In this document: positions 8,199 to 16,236 of the stretch, piece by piece
Layout: every line of letters begins with the position of its first letter
How positions within the stretch are numbered: position 1 is the stretch's first letter
DNA from: JAEHDI01 sp035455185
Lineage (GTDB): Bacteria; Acidobacteriota; Terriglobia; Bryobacterales; Bryobacteraceae
Assembly (NCBI GenBank): GCA_035455185.1
Contig: DATIFQ010000477.1
Coordinates: 1 to 34,350 of the forward strand
DNA length: 34,350 nt
Direction: 5' to 3'
The notes under the pieces: generated by a model
The model's database searches: none
What the model was told of the DNA's origin: nothing
Seen by the model: only the letters and a program-made list of their open reading frames with translations
Made by a program: the position numbers and the translations under genes

Positions 8199-8825
8199 TT
8201 AACGCGAGGAAACGGCTTTCACGTAACTGGGGTAGTTGCGGAAAACCAAAATGTGGAACGTGGGCTGCCGGAATTCCTCCACCGCGTAGAGGTAACCGGC
8301 TTTCTTCAGTGCCAGAAGTACGCGTCTCATCCAAGCCAACTCCGCCGGCCTCATTGCAGCCTTCGAGATGTCAAGTGTGGCCCCGGTCAGATGGGAAGAT
8401 CGTTTGCTCCCCCGTGCGGCGGCAGCATTTTGGTTCCTGCTCTGGAGTGCCCGCTGGTAGGGGACCGTCCGGACCAAGCTCGTGACGCGAAGCTTTCTCT
8501 GGAACCGGGCGTGATATTGCCGGCTAAGTCGATCGAGAAACAGCTTACTCCATGGACGGAGATAGCGGTACGAGGCCGGGATCGACTTCAGGTAGTAGTG
8601 GCGGGTCGAAGTGGGTACGCGGACCAGAAGGCCACGGCGAACGAACCGTTTCACCATGGAAACGTCCCGCATGCGGGACAGATTATCCGCATTTGCCCGG
8701 CGGTTCTGTGCGCCTTGCGAAGTGAGAGTCGCCCGGAGCGCGGTTGGCGCTTCTCCACACCCAACCGCGACTTGAAACAGCCCACAAAGTCCGGCCACAA
8801 ACCGGGTTACAGGAACACCAAGCAC
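8199..8825 (-). CDS. DUF5715/peptidase M15-like protein with signal peptide
   Basis: Exported protein of about 208 residues, resembling D-Ala-D-Ala carboxypeptidases of the M15 fold. The core motif SSHLTGATLDIS near residues 143-154 matches the SxHxxGxAxD zinc-site signature, and a second His is in PTFHILVF near the C-terminus. Before it, RVTSLVRTVPYQRAL matches the strand-helix entry of this group. The GTG start at 8825 gives a hydrophobic leader (VTRFVAGLCGLFQVAVGCG); later starts would lose it. The likely role is trimming cell-wall peptides in the periplasm, by family analogy. The next minus-strand gene upstream ends 106 nt away from... the opposite side (8932), so cotranscription with it is possible. 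Confidence 0.7.
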   Translation of the reverse strand: MLGVPVTRFVAGLCGLFQVAVGCGEAPTALRATLTSQGAQNRRANADNLSRMRDVSMVKRFVRRGLLVRVPTSTRHYYLKSIPASYRYLRPWSKLFLDRLSRQYHARFQRKLRVTSLVRTVPYQRALQSRNQNAAAARGSKRSSHLTGATLDISKAAMRPAELAWMRRVLLALKKAGYLYAVEEFRQPTFHILVFRNYPSYVKAVSSR

Positions 8826-8931
8826 TACTCCCAGATTAACCGGTGTTCATTTCCTGTCAAGACAGAATCGCGAAATACTCGCTGAGGACTTGCACGACCC
8901 TCAGCGCCGCCCGACTCGACGGAGTGCCTCC

Positions 8932-9423
8932 CTAGTACGGGGTGGAGCCAGTTCCCACAACGACACCGCTTCGGAGGTGGACAACTGTCCCCATTTCGAC
9001 GTCCCGCTGAAGGTAAACGAACGTTTCGGTCGCCCGCCCTTCGTCCACTGCCGTGGTGATCATGCTCGGCGTGCCAAAGGTCGCGATCAGTTGCGACTTC
9101 CTCGTACCAACCGGGATCGCCTCCGGCGTCGGAAAAGCCTTGCGCTGCCGCTTCACGGGCGGTGCGGGAGCGGGTATCGCCGGTTTCGAGACCTGCTTTC
9201 GGTTCTTGAGCCGCTCTTCCCTGTCCAGGTCCGTGCTCGTCACCACGCGGGCGCGCGGGGCCGGTTGCTCCAATGACGTTGGACGAACCGGCGATTCGTC
9301 CCGGACCTCAGGCTGGTCACCAGAGGTCATGGCCACGTACACTACAAGCGGCGCAAGCAGCAGCATAACCACCGCAACTATCAGTCCGGTGGATTCCTTC
9401 GATCGGCGTTCTGAGGCGCTCAT
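8932..9423 (-). CDS. Membrane-anchored hypothetical protein with small C-terminal beta domain
   Basis: Protein of 163 residues. ATG 9423 (MSASERRSKES) is preferred over an upstream alternative because the membrane helix (GLIVAVVMLLLAPLVVYVAM) then begins near residue 12, as in a simple N-terminal anchor. A Pro/Arg-rich, low-complexity periplasmic linker follows. The C-terminal ~60 residues (IPVGTRKSQLIATFGTPSMITT ... ETFVYLQRDVEMGTVVHLRSGVVVG) resemble SmpA/BamE-like repeats in which a 'G...VIATFG.P' step is followed by a strand pair; this is inference from the pattern. Function unknown. It is divergent from the Tat enzyme gene at 9665. Confidence 0.6.
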   Translation of the reverse strand: MSASERRSKESTGLIVAVVMLLLAPLVVYVAMTSGDQPEVRDESPVRPTSLEQPAPRARVVTSTDLDREERLKNRKQVSKPAIPAPAPPVKRQRKAFPTPEAIPVGTRKSQLIATFGTPSMITTAVDEGRATETFVYLQRDVEMGTVVHLRSGVVVGTGSTPY

Positions 9424-9511
9424 GTTCGTCTTGGGGCGGATGGCCGCGTGATAACGCAACCCTCCCAAAACATTGTGCGGTCGGTGGGACGTTTTGTAAA
9501 TGCTGCAAAAG

Positions 9512-9549
9512 GTTAACGGAGTTTATATCACCAGGGATAGTGTTAACGG
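9512..9549. repeat. Direct repeat GTTAACGG, two copies 30 bp apart
   Basis: GTTAACGG occurs at 9512-9519 and 9542-9549, with starts exactly 30 bp apart, close to three helical turns. Each copy contains the palindrome GTTAAC. The pair sits in the divergent region between the genes starting at 9423 (minus) and 9665 (plus), so a paired operator is possible. Two 8-mers alone are weak evidence. Confidence 0.3.
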
Positions 9550-9664
9550 GGCAGTGTCCCCCCGGCGAGGGTGGCAGACGACCAATCCAATCATGACACA
9601 GTACACCGGGAGATCCATCTCGAACGTCACAACGGCCGGCCGCTCCGGTGTTAGAATCGTGCGC

Positions 9665-10582
9665 ATGCCTTACACACCGAACCGTCGTTCGTTCCTTAGG
9701 AAGTCGCTGGCCGTAGCCGGAGGAGTCGCAGCAGGCTCGACCTTCGATCACCTCCCGCTCGTTGCGAGGCTCCGTGGGGAGACGACTGCCGCCGCTGACC
9801 TTTCCTCAGGCAAGCCGCCGGCCGGGAAGATCGGCAAGCTCGAAGTCACTCGGCTCATCTGTGGAGGCAACCTCTTCAGCGGTTTCGCCCACAGCGGCGA
9901 TCTTCTCTACGTATCGAGTCTCCTGAAACACTACTTCACCGCCGACAAGGTGCTCGACACATTGCAGCAATGCGAAGAAGCCGGGATCAACACGGCCATC
10001 CTGCGGACAGACGATCACATCATCGGTATCATCAAGCGCTACCGAAAGGAGAGAGGCGGAAAGATCCAGTGGATCGCACAGACCTACCCGAAAACTGACA
10101 ACGTGCGGCAAAACATCCAGATGGCGATCGACAACGGTGCCGTGGGAGCGTTTCCGATGGGCGGGATCGCCGACACGTGGCACAAGGAAGGCCGCACGGA
10201 ACTGATCGGCGAGGCAATTGCCTTCATGAAGCAGAACGGGCTGGTCGCTGGAATTGGATCGCATTCGCTCGAGGTCCCGAAATCGGCGGAGGCGATGAAG
10301 CTCAATCCGGACTTTTACTTCAAGACGATGAACAAGGTCGGCTACGAGTCCCAGGAACCGGCCGAGGTTGCCGCCTTGATGAAAACAATCAAGAAGCCAT
10401 GGATCGCCTTCAAGATCCTCGGCGCCGGCCGAATGACGCCGAAGGACGGCTTTGACATGGCCTACGGCCTCGGCGCGGACTTCGTAAACGTTGGGATGTA
10501 CGACTTCCAGGTGAAAGAAAACGTATCGCTGGCGCGGGAGATCATCTCCAGCCACGCTCGGCGCGATCGCACCTGGGTGTAG
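9665..10582 (+). CDS. Tat-exported aldo/keto-reductase-like TIM-barrel protein
   Basis: Protein of 305 residues with a textbook Tat leader (NRRSFLRKSLAVAGGVAAG, residues 6-24). ATG 9665 is chosen because it places the twin arginines at residues 7-8; the open frame upstream adds only unrelated sequence. The mature part begins KLEVTRLICGGNLFSGFAHSG, like the first strand of aldo/keto reductases, and continues as a beta/alpha barrel (AGINTAILRTDD ... WIAQTYPK ... AFKILGAGRMTP ... GADFVNVGMYDF). I do not see the usual reductase tetrad clearly, so it may be a non-redox barrel relative found in soil and marine bacteria. Convergent with the PIG-L gene 18 nt downstream. Substrate unknown. Confidence 0.65.
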   Translation: MPYTPNRRSFLRKSLAVAGGVAAGSTFDHLPLVARLRGETTAAADLSSGKPPAGKIGKLEVTRLICGGNLFSGFAHSGDLLYVSSLLKHYFTADKVLDTLQQCEEAGINTAILRTDDHIIGIIKRYRKERGGKIQWIAQTYPKTDNVRQNIQMAIDNGAVGAFPMGGIADTWHKEGRTELIGEAIAFMKQNGLVAGIGSHSLEVPKSAEAMKLNPDFYFKTMNKVGYESQEPAEVAALMKTIKKPWIAFKILGAGRMTPKDGFDMAYGLGADFVNVGMYDFQVKENVSLAREIISSHARRDRTWV

Positions 10583-10600
10583 AGCCGAGGCCGCCGCCAG

Positions 10601-11410
10601 TCACGGCAGCGAATCGATCACCCGCCTCTTCGACCAGGGATCGACGTCGAACACGACTGCGTGACGTTTGCCGGATTCGGCGCCCCGGATTCTCGCCAGC
10701 GCCTCGTAGTAGTCGAGATAAGGGAACGAGGAAATACCGCCGCGGATGAATTCATATTGAGTTACACATCTCTTCCACTCCCCCAGTTCCCCCGTGACAT
10801 CGACGTAAAGGTACGGCTTGAACTCCTCGGCATCCTCCCAGTTCTCGGCGTAATAAACGCCGCGCACGCCGCGGTGCCGCGGGTGTTCCGTCACGAAGCC
10901 CTCCAGCGAAGCAAGCAGAACAGCATCGTTCACGATCCGGTGCGCCGCGGTGTGGTCCTTATGCAGACTGTTGCGCCAGTGAGTCAGAACGTGGGTCGGC
11001 TTCACCTGCCGGATGACGTTCGCGACGTACTGCGCCGCCTCGTCCGATACGGGCAGTTCGCCGTCTTTATACGGGCCGAAGATCACGTCGGCGCCGAGTA
11101 CCTTCGCGGCAGACAGCGCCTCCTTCCGTTTCTGCTCGCCATAGGCGGCAGGCGTCATGCGTGGATTGCCGCCCTCGCCGAGCGTCAGGTGCAGGATAGC
11201 GATCCGATCGCCAAGCTTCTTGTGTTTGAGCAGTGCCGCGCCCGTGGTGATCTCGGCGTCGCCGCAGTGGGCGCCCACGGCCAGGATCGTCCTTTGCTGC
11301 GCGAAACATAGCGAGGCGCCCAGCGCCGCGAACACCAGGGAGCTACCGAGCCGGCTCCACGATCTTTTCGTAGTCCAGCTCCACTTCGCCGCCTCGGCAG
11401 ACCGTTTCAT
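10601..11410 (-). CDS. Exported PIG-L/LmbE-family deacetylase
   Basis: Zinc-dependent N-acetyl-sugar deacetylase family protein, 269 residues with a Sec signal (LGSSLVFAALGASLCFAQQ). The first zinc motif, normally AHPDDxE, reads AHCGDAE: the metal-binding His and second Asp are kept, but the Pro-Asp pair is changed to Cys-Gly, removing the residue usually taken as the general base. The second motif HKDHTAAHRI is intact. LHLTLGEGGN and YGEQKRKEALSAAKVLG are typical. The role is probably deacetylation of GlcNAc-type sugars outside the cytoplasm, by family analogy; the altered motif makes activity less certain. Divergent from the large glycoside-hydrolase-like gene at 11498. Confidence 0.8.
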   Translation of the reverse strand: MKRSAEAAKWSWTTKRSWSRLGSSLVFAALGASLCFAQQRTILAVGAHCGDAEITTGAALLKHKKLGDRIAILHLTLGEGGNPRMTPAAYGEQKRKEALSAAKVLGADVIFGPYKDGELPVSDEAAQYVANVIRQVKPTHVLTHWRNSLHKDHTAAHRIVNDAVLLASLEGFVTEHPRHRGVRGVYYAENWEDAEEFKPYLYVDVTGELGEWKRCVTQYEFIRGGISSFPYLDYYEALARIRGAESGKRHAVVFDVDPWSKRRVIDSLP

Positions 11411-11412
11411 GA

Positions 11413-11443
11413 TTCGGACAGTCTACACCCGAAACGTTATAAA
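11413..11443 (+). promoter_or_regulatory. Possible sigma-70 promoter for the gene at 11498
   Basis: TTCGGA (11413-11418) and TATAAA (11438-11443) are spaced 19 bp apart, upstream of a Tat-protein gene and downstream of the divergent PIG-L start. The -10 box is good, the -35 box is weak and the spacing long. Confidence 0.3.
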
Positions 11444-11497
11444 ATGGGCTGCCGCGCACGTGTAACCGATCGCGCGTACCCCTTTATAAGAATCGAC

Positions 11498-13573
11498 ATG
11501 ACACGACGCAGTTTTTTCTTCTCAAAGATCGCCGGCGTCACTGCTCTCCACGCCGCAACATTCGCTCGCGCTGCCGAGCCGGCCACCCCAGTCTCCCTGC
11601 CGCGGGCGAAGTGGATCGAGCAGGGCATCATCGACGCCGGCGGCTCACACGAGCCGTACTCCTTCGTGGTTCGCCGTGGCGGGCACCGGCTGGACGCCTA
11701 CCGGCGTTATCAACAGACACAGAGCGAAGAGGTCATCCGCCGCCTCAAGGACAACGGAGTCGAAGTCTTCCACACCCATTTCTACAAGGGCGCGGGAATG
11801 GTTCATGAAAAGGCCGAGATGGAAGATGCAAAACGCGTCGCGGAGATCGCGCATCGATACGGCCTGAAAGTTGACTCGTACCTCCAGTGGAACACGATGC
11901 TGTACGAGACATTCTTCGCCGAAGAGCCCCGCGCGAAAGACTGGATCCAGCGCGACGCCGACGGCAGGCCGATCCTGTTGCGGTACGGCCACCAGCAGTC
12001 CTTCCGGTACCGCCCGTGCTTCTCCAACCCGGAATACCTTGAGTATCTGAAGAAGCTTGTGCGGTACGCGGTCGAAGAGGTCAAGACCGACTTCATTCAC
12101 TTCGACAACTACGACCTCAGCCCGGAGCCCGACTCCTGTCACTGCCCGAACTGTGTGCGCGGCTTCCGCGACTTTCTGCGCCGCAAGTACACCCCCAAGA
12201 GGCGGAAGGAGCGGTTCGGGTTCGACAACGTCGACTACGTGAATCCGCCGCGCTGGAATCGCCCGAATCCTCCCGAGAAGATGCAGATCATCTACGATCC
12301 GGGCATACAAGAGTGGATCGACTACCGCTGCCACTCGATGGCGGAGGCCCTCCGGCAGATGGCGGAATATGCGAAGTCGATGAACCCGGAAGTGGCGATC
12401 GAAGTGAATCCCCACGGAATCACAGGCGGCAACCGGGCGTGGGAGGCGGGACTCGATCACGCCCGCTTCCTGAACTACACGGAAGTGTTCTGGACGGAGG
12501 AGGACAACAAGCCGGCGTACCGGCCGGATGGCCGGCTCACGTCCACAATCCGCAGCTACAAGCTTGCCCGAGCCTTCCGCAACGTTCTGCTCACATATAT
12601 CTCGGGAGATCCGGCATCGATGGCCGAGTGCCTGTCGTTCAACCAGACGATCGGCTTCGCGGGCAGCGATCCTATCGCGCCGGAGATGCTGAAATACATC
12701 GCCTTCTATCGCAAGCACCGGGATCTCTATGTCGGGGCACAGGACGCCGGCACGGTCGCAGTTCTGCGTTCGTTTGCCTCAATCACTTACAACCAACCGC
12801 GGGTTCAGCTTGGAACCATCCTGATGGAGCAGGCACTCATTCAGGCGAGGATTCCCTTTGATCTGGTTTTCGATCAGCACCTGAAAGACCTCTCGAAGTA
12901 TCGCGTTCTGATTCTTCCCGAGACCGAGTGCCTGAGCGACGAACAACTCGCGCTGGTTCGCCGGTTTGTCGAAAACGGCGGCGGGCTGATCGCTACTGGG
13001 CAAGCGGGCATGTACGACGAATGGCGGCGCGTGCGTGTGCAGCCCGGTTTGGAAGGGTTGATCAATATCAAAGCAGAAGCGGTCGGCTACCAGGAGAGAG
13101 TCGAACAAACTGAAATCTCCGGAGCCGGCGTTCGCAAGGAAGTCGCGAAGGGTCGTGTCGTCTACTTCCCCGCCGTCCAGTTTGACGGCCCGCTCCCCGA
13201 ACATGAGGACTACTTCGAGATCGGGAGCCGGTTCTGGAAACTCCCGAAGAACTGGATGGAGATCACAGAGAGCGTCCGGTGGGCGGCTCGGGAGGAGATC
13301 CCGGCCACAATTACCGGGCCGCTGCACCTCGTCGCTAACGTCGTCGATCAGCCGGAGAAGCGCAGGCGCATGATTCACCTGGTCAATTACAACAGCGGGA
13401 AAGTTCCCGAGGTCGCGGGTGTCCGTGTGACCTGCCGGTTGCCGCACGGCGCCGCTCCCAAAGAGGTCACCCTCTACTCGCCGGATCTGAACGCACCGCG
13501 CACGCTTCCTACCGCCAACACCATCGCCGTGCCACCGGTCAAAGTGTACTCGGTCGTGGCGGTGAGTTGGTAA
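11498..13573 (+). CDS. Tat-exported glycoside-hydrolase-like protein with GH42-type trimerisation domain
   Basis: Protein of 691 residues. ATG 11498 begins a Tat leader (MTRRSFFFSKIAGVTALHAA). Residues ~40-420 look like a TIM barrel of the 'hypothetical glycosyl hydrolase' type: HTHFYKGAG, KVDSYLQWNTMLYE, DFIHFDNYDLSPEPDSCHCPNCVRGFRDFLRRKY, and IEVNPHGITGG. The paired cysteines and following helix are typical of that group. Residues ~425-600 resemble the class-I-amidotransferase-like domain seen in GH42 beta-galactosidases (FDLVFDQHLKDLSKYRVLILPETECLSDEQLALVRRFVENGGGLIATG). The C-terminal beta domain contains MIHLVNYNSG. A carbohydrate-active role is likely; the bond cut is not shown. Convergent with the alpha/beta hydrolase gene 9 nt downstream. 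Confidence 0.7.
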   Translation: MTRRSFFFSKIAGVTALHAATFARAAEPATPVSLPRAKWIEQGIIDAGGSHEPYSFVVRRGGHRLDAYRRYQQTQSEEVIRRLKDNGVEVFHTHFYKGAGMVHEKAEMEDAKRVAEIAHRYGLKVDSYLQWNTMLYETFFAEEPRAKDWIQRDADGRPILLRYGHQQSFRYRPCFSNPEYLEYLKKLVRYAVEEVKTDFIHFDNYDLSPEPDSCHCPNCVRGFRDFLRRKYTPKRRKERFGFDNVDYVNPPRWNRPNPPEKMQIIYDPGIQEWIDYRCHSMAEALRQMAEYAKSMNPEVAIEVNPHGITGGNRAWEAGLDHARFLNYTEVFWTEEDNKPAYRPDGRLTSTIRSYKLARAFRNVLLTYISGDPASMAECLSFNQTIGFAGSDPIAPEMLKYIAFYRKHRDLYVGAQDAGTVAVLRSFASITYNQPRVQLGTILMEQALIQARIPFDLVFDQHLKDLSKYRVLILPETECLSDEQLALVRRFVENGGGLIATGQAGMYDEWRRVRVQPGLEGLINIKAEAVGYQERVEQTEISGAGVRKEVAKGRVVYFPAVQFDGPLPEHEDYFEIGSRFWKLPKNWMEITESVRWAAREEIPATITGPLHLVANVVDQPEKRRRMIHLVNYNSGKVPEVAGVRVTCRLPHGAAPKEVTLYSPDLNAPRTLPTANTIAVPPVKVYSVVAVSW

Positions 13574-13582
13574 CGACGCCTT

Positions 13583-14758
13583 CTACTGCACCGGCGTCTG
13601 CTTGAGCCAGCGCTCAAAGAACGATTGCCAAGCCGGGTCGATACCCGGGCCAGTGGCGTTGTGTCCGTCTCCGGTGTGCGCGAACTGGATGCGCTCCGGG
13701 ATTCCCAGAAGCTGGTAGACTTCCCGTGCCCGGTTGAAGTACCCCCAGCTTTGCAGATCGTCGGAATCGCCGCCGTTATCCTCGCGTTGATTCATGCCCC
13801 CGATCAGAAGAAACGCTCGCGGTGCGACCAGCGCCATCAATTCATGGTGGTCGTGCTCGAAACCCGGCCGCTTCGGGTTGGGGTTCAGCATGCTTAACGG
13901 CGTGCGCTCCGCAGTCGGTATGCCCGGGAACGGACGCAGCCAGTCGAGATACCACGGCGCGTACCAGTTGGTTCCTCCATTTACGGCGATGTGGGGGTCG
14001 AGCGCCACCGTAGCCTTAAACTCGGGTGCGAACGCGGCCACGTAGACCGCCGCCTTGGCGCCCAGCGAAAAACCGATGAATCCCAAACGTCTCCCGTCGA
14101 CCTGCTTCAGGCTGCGGAGGTATTCGGCCTCGCGGCGGGCGTCGTGGACCATCTTGCCGAGTGGCAGCCAGTGCCCGAATCGCTCGTATAACTTCTCCGG
14201 CACACCCTTTCCGGCGCTCGTTCCGTCGCGATAGTTGCGGATGAACGACCATCCGGTCAGCACGACGTAACCGCGGCCCGCGAGCCAGGATCCCCACCAC
14301 TCTTCCGGTTTCTGCCAGTCAGGCGAGGAGGACGTCCAGCAGATTACTGCCGGGAAAGGTCCTGGTCCCTGGTTTTTCGGCAGCAGCAGGAGATGCGGTT
14401 GCCAGAAATCCTTCTCCATCGGCAACTCGAGATGGATCCGCGTGTACGCCGGGCGCTCCTGCTTATCGATGATGCGCGCCTTGCGAATGTCGCCGAACCA
14501 GCGCTTGTCGGGGCCCTTCGGTTCGAGCTTGCCGAGCATTGTGGTCCAGGACTTCAGGATCTCCGGGCGACGCTTCTTGTACCAGTCCTTCGGAGTGTGC
14601 AGGTCCTCCACAAGGGACGGAATGATTTCCTTCTCTGCGCCGGGCTCGGGCGCCGGGCTTCTTTTCTGACTGACGCGGTGTTGGTTGAGACGCTGAGTTG
14701 GGTCGGGGGCCTGCAGCGGAGCAGCCGTCAGAGCGAGCAGCAGAACGAGTATGAGCAC
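13583..14758 (-). CDS. Exported alpha/beta hydrolase (acetylxylan-esterase-like)
   Basis: Hydrolase of 391 residues. The GTG at 14758 overlaps the TAG stop of the preceding gene by one base (TAGTG) and yields a strong signal peptide (VLILVLLLALTAAPLQA); an earlier start at 14818 would put the leader inside extra charged sequence. The catalytic elbow is GFIGFSLGAKAAVYVA with Ser in GFSLG, preceded by VDGRRLGF. The later block HTGDGHNATGPGIDPAWQSFFERWL supplies the His. VICWTSSSPDWQKPEEWW lines the oxyanion region. It resembles exported acyl-sugar esterases of acidobacteria and planctomycetes. Its coupling to a sulfur-metabolism gene is unexplained. Confidence 0.75.
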   Translation of the reverse strand: MLILVLLLALTAAPLQAPDPTQRLNQHRVSQKRSPAPEPGAEKEIIPSLVEDLHTPKDWYKKRRPEILKSWTTMLGKLEPKGPDKRWFGDIRKARIIDKQERPAYTRIHLELPMEKDFWQPHLLLLPKNQGPGPFPAVICWTSSSPDWQKPEEWWGSWLAGRGYVVLTGWSFIRNYRDGTSAGKGVPEKLYERFGHWLPLGKMVHDARREAEYLRSLKQVDGRRLGFIGFSLGAKAAVYVAAFAPEFKATVALDPHIAVNGGTNWYAPWYLDWLRPFPGIPTAERTPLSMLNPNPKRPGFEHDHHELMALVAPRAFLLIGGMNQREDNGGDSDDLQSWGYFNRAREVYQLLGIPERIQFAHTGDGHNATGPGIDPAWQSFFERWLKQTPVQ

Positions 14759-16179
14759 TAAGCACCTGCCTCTTTCTTGAATGTTGATGATGAGACCGGC
14801 AAGCCCGACGCCTCCCACGCAGCGATTCCGCCCGTGAGGTCCGCCGTTTGCTGAAATCCATGCCGCTCCAGAATGCTGGCCGCGAGCGATGACCGATACC
14901 CGCCCTGGCAGTGAACCACAACCAGCCGGTCACGCGGCAGTTCTGCGAGACGTTCGGGAAGGTGATTGAGCGGGATGTTCCTCGAGCCGTTGATGTGCTT
15001 CTGTTCCCACTCTCGCGGGGTCCGCACGTCCAGAACCACCGGAGGTTTCGCGGATTGAAGCTGTTCGGCGAGGGTGGCCGTGGCGATCCGGGCGGTTCGG
15101 TTAAGAGGGCCGGGCAGCGCTTCGAAGGCCTGCATGCCACCATGCAAGCAGCCTGTGACGTTGTCGAAACCAATACGACCAAGCCGCGTCGCAGCTTCGA
15201 GTTCGGAGCCCGGATCGGCGATGATCACGATCGGCTTCTCGCGGTCGAGCAGGGTCCCAGCCCAGGTCGCGTACTGACCACCCAAACCGATGTTGATGCT
15301 GCCGTTCAGGTGCGCGCCGGCGAAATCTGCTGGATTTCGGACATCGAGAAGCTGCGCTCCCCCGCTTCGAAGGTGCAAGAGTTCCTCGGGCGACAGCGGT
15401 TTCAGGACCTGCTGGAGTGTCTTGTCGAGGGTCGGCCGTTCTTTCGTGTTCAGAACAGCGTCGTAGGTGAAATATGCCGGTGCTTCGGGCTGGTCGGCGG
15501 CCACGATACTGACAAACTGTTCCCGGCTCATCGGTTGCAGGGCGTAGTTGTACCGGCGCTGGGTTCCGATGGTGGAGACCGTCTCCGTGCCGAGATTCTT
15601 CCCGCACATGCTGCCGGCGCCGTGTCCGGGGTAAATCAGGGTTTCGTCGGGTAGCGTAAGCAGCTTGTTCCGGACCGAATCGTAAAGCATCCGGCCGAGT
15701 TCCTCTGCAGTCCACCCGAGCGACGCCCGCAGGTCCGGCCGGCCCACATCGCCGATAAACAGCGTATCGCCCGTCAGCACCGCGTGCGGGCGCTCCGTGT
15801 CCTTCGCCAGATCATGAACGAGAATGCAGATCGATTCGGGAGAGTGTCCCGGTGTCTCCAAGACAGTCAGCCGCGTCTTGCCAAACTCGATCGCGTTGCC
15901 ATCGGCCAGTGCCGTGAAGTCATACTCAGCTTTCGCGCGAGCGCCAAGGCAGATCGTGGCGCCGGCGAGGTCTCGGAGTTCCAGATGACCAGCCACAAAG
16001 TCCGCGTGAAAGTGAGTGAGAAACACGTAGCGGATGGCCAAGTCCAGCTGGCGTGCATCTTCGACGTACTCGTCGACGTCCCGCCGCGGATCCACCACCG
16101 CGGCGGTGTGCGATTCTTCGTCCGCCACGAGATAAGAGGCGTGCGCAAGACAGCCGAGGTAGTACTGCTTGAGAATCAT
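14758..16179 (-). CDS. CstB-like fusion: metallo-beta-lactamase persulfide dioxygenase + two rhodanese domains
   Basis: Protein of 473 residues; ATG 16179 has AAGGAGG six bases upstream. Residues 1-240 are a metallo-hydrolase of the ETHE1/BlhA group, with iron ligands in THFHADFVAGH (His56, His58, Asp60), His111, Asp138 in TGDTLF, and His186 in YPGHGAGS. Residues ~262-355 form a rhodanese domain whose active-site loop reads IIADPGSE with no Cys, so it is a pseudo-rhodanese. Residues ~367-465 form a second rhodanese with Cys424 in HCQGGYRS. This is the layout of CstB, which oxidises persulfides to thiosulfate; here it probably detoxifies sulfide in the cytoplasm. First gene of a two-gene unit with the exported esterase. 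Confidence 0.85.
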   Translation of the reverse strand: MILKQYYLGCLAHASYLVADEESHTAAVVDPRRDVDEYVEDARQLDLAIRYVFLTHFHADFVAGHLELRDLAGATICLGARAKAEYDFTALADGNAIEFGKTRLTVLETPGHSPESICILVHDLAKDTERPHAVLTGDTLFIGDVGRPDLRASLGWTAEELGRMLYDSVRNKLLTLPDETLIYPGHGAGSMCGKNLGTETVSTIGTQRRYNYALQPMSREQFVSIVAADQPEAPAYFTYDAVLNTKERPTLDKTLQQVLKPLSPEELLHLRSGGAQLLDVRNPADFAGAHLNGSINIGLGGQYATWAGTLLDREKPIVIIADPGSELEAATRLGRIGFDNVTGCLHGGMQAFEALPGPLNRTARIATATLAEQLQSAKPPVVLDVRTPREWEQKHINGSRNIPLNHLPERLAELPRDRLVVVHCQGGYRSSLAASILERHGFQQTADLTGGIAAWEASGLPVSSSTFKKEAGA

Positions 16180-16236
16180 CCGAACCTCCTTGCCCAGTAG
16201 GAGCCGGCACCCGCCCGACGGGGACCGGGATCATCC

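Noticed and set aside
11645..12718. Long minus-strand open frame inside the glycoside-hydrolase-like gene
   Set aside because: It has no family motifs and shows the His/Arg/Val bias of an antisense frame; the plus-strand gene has clear domains.
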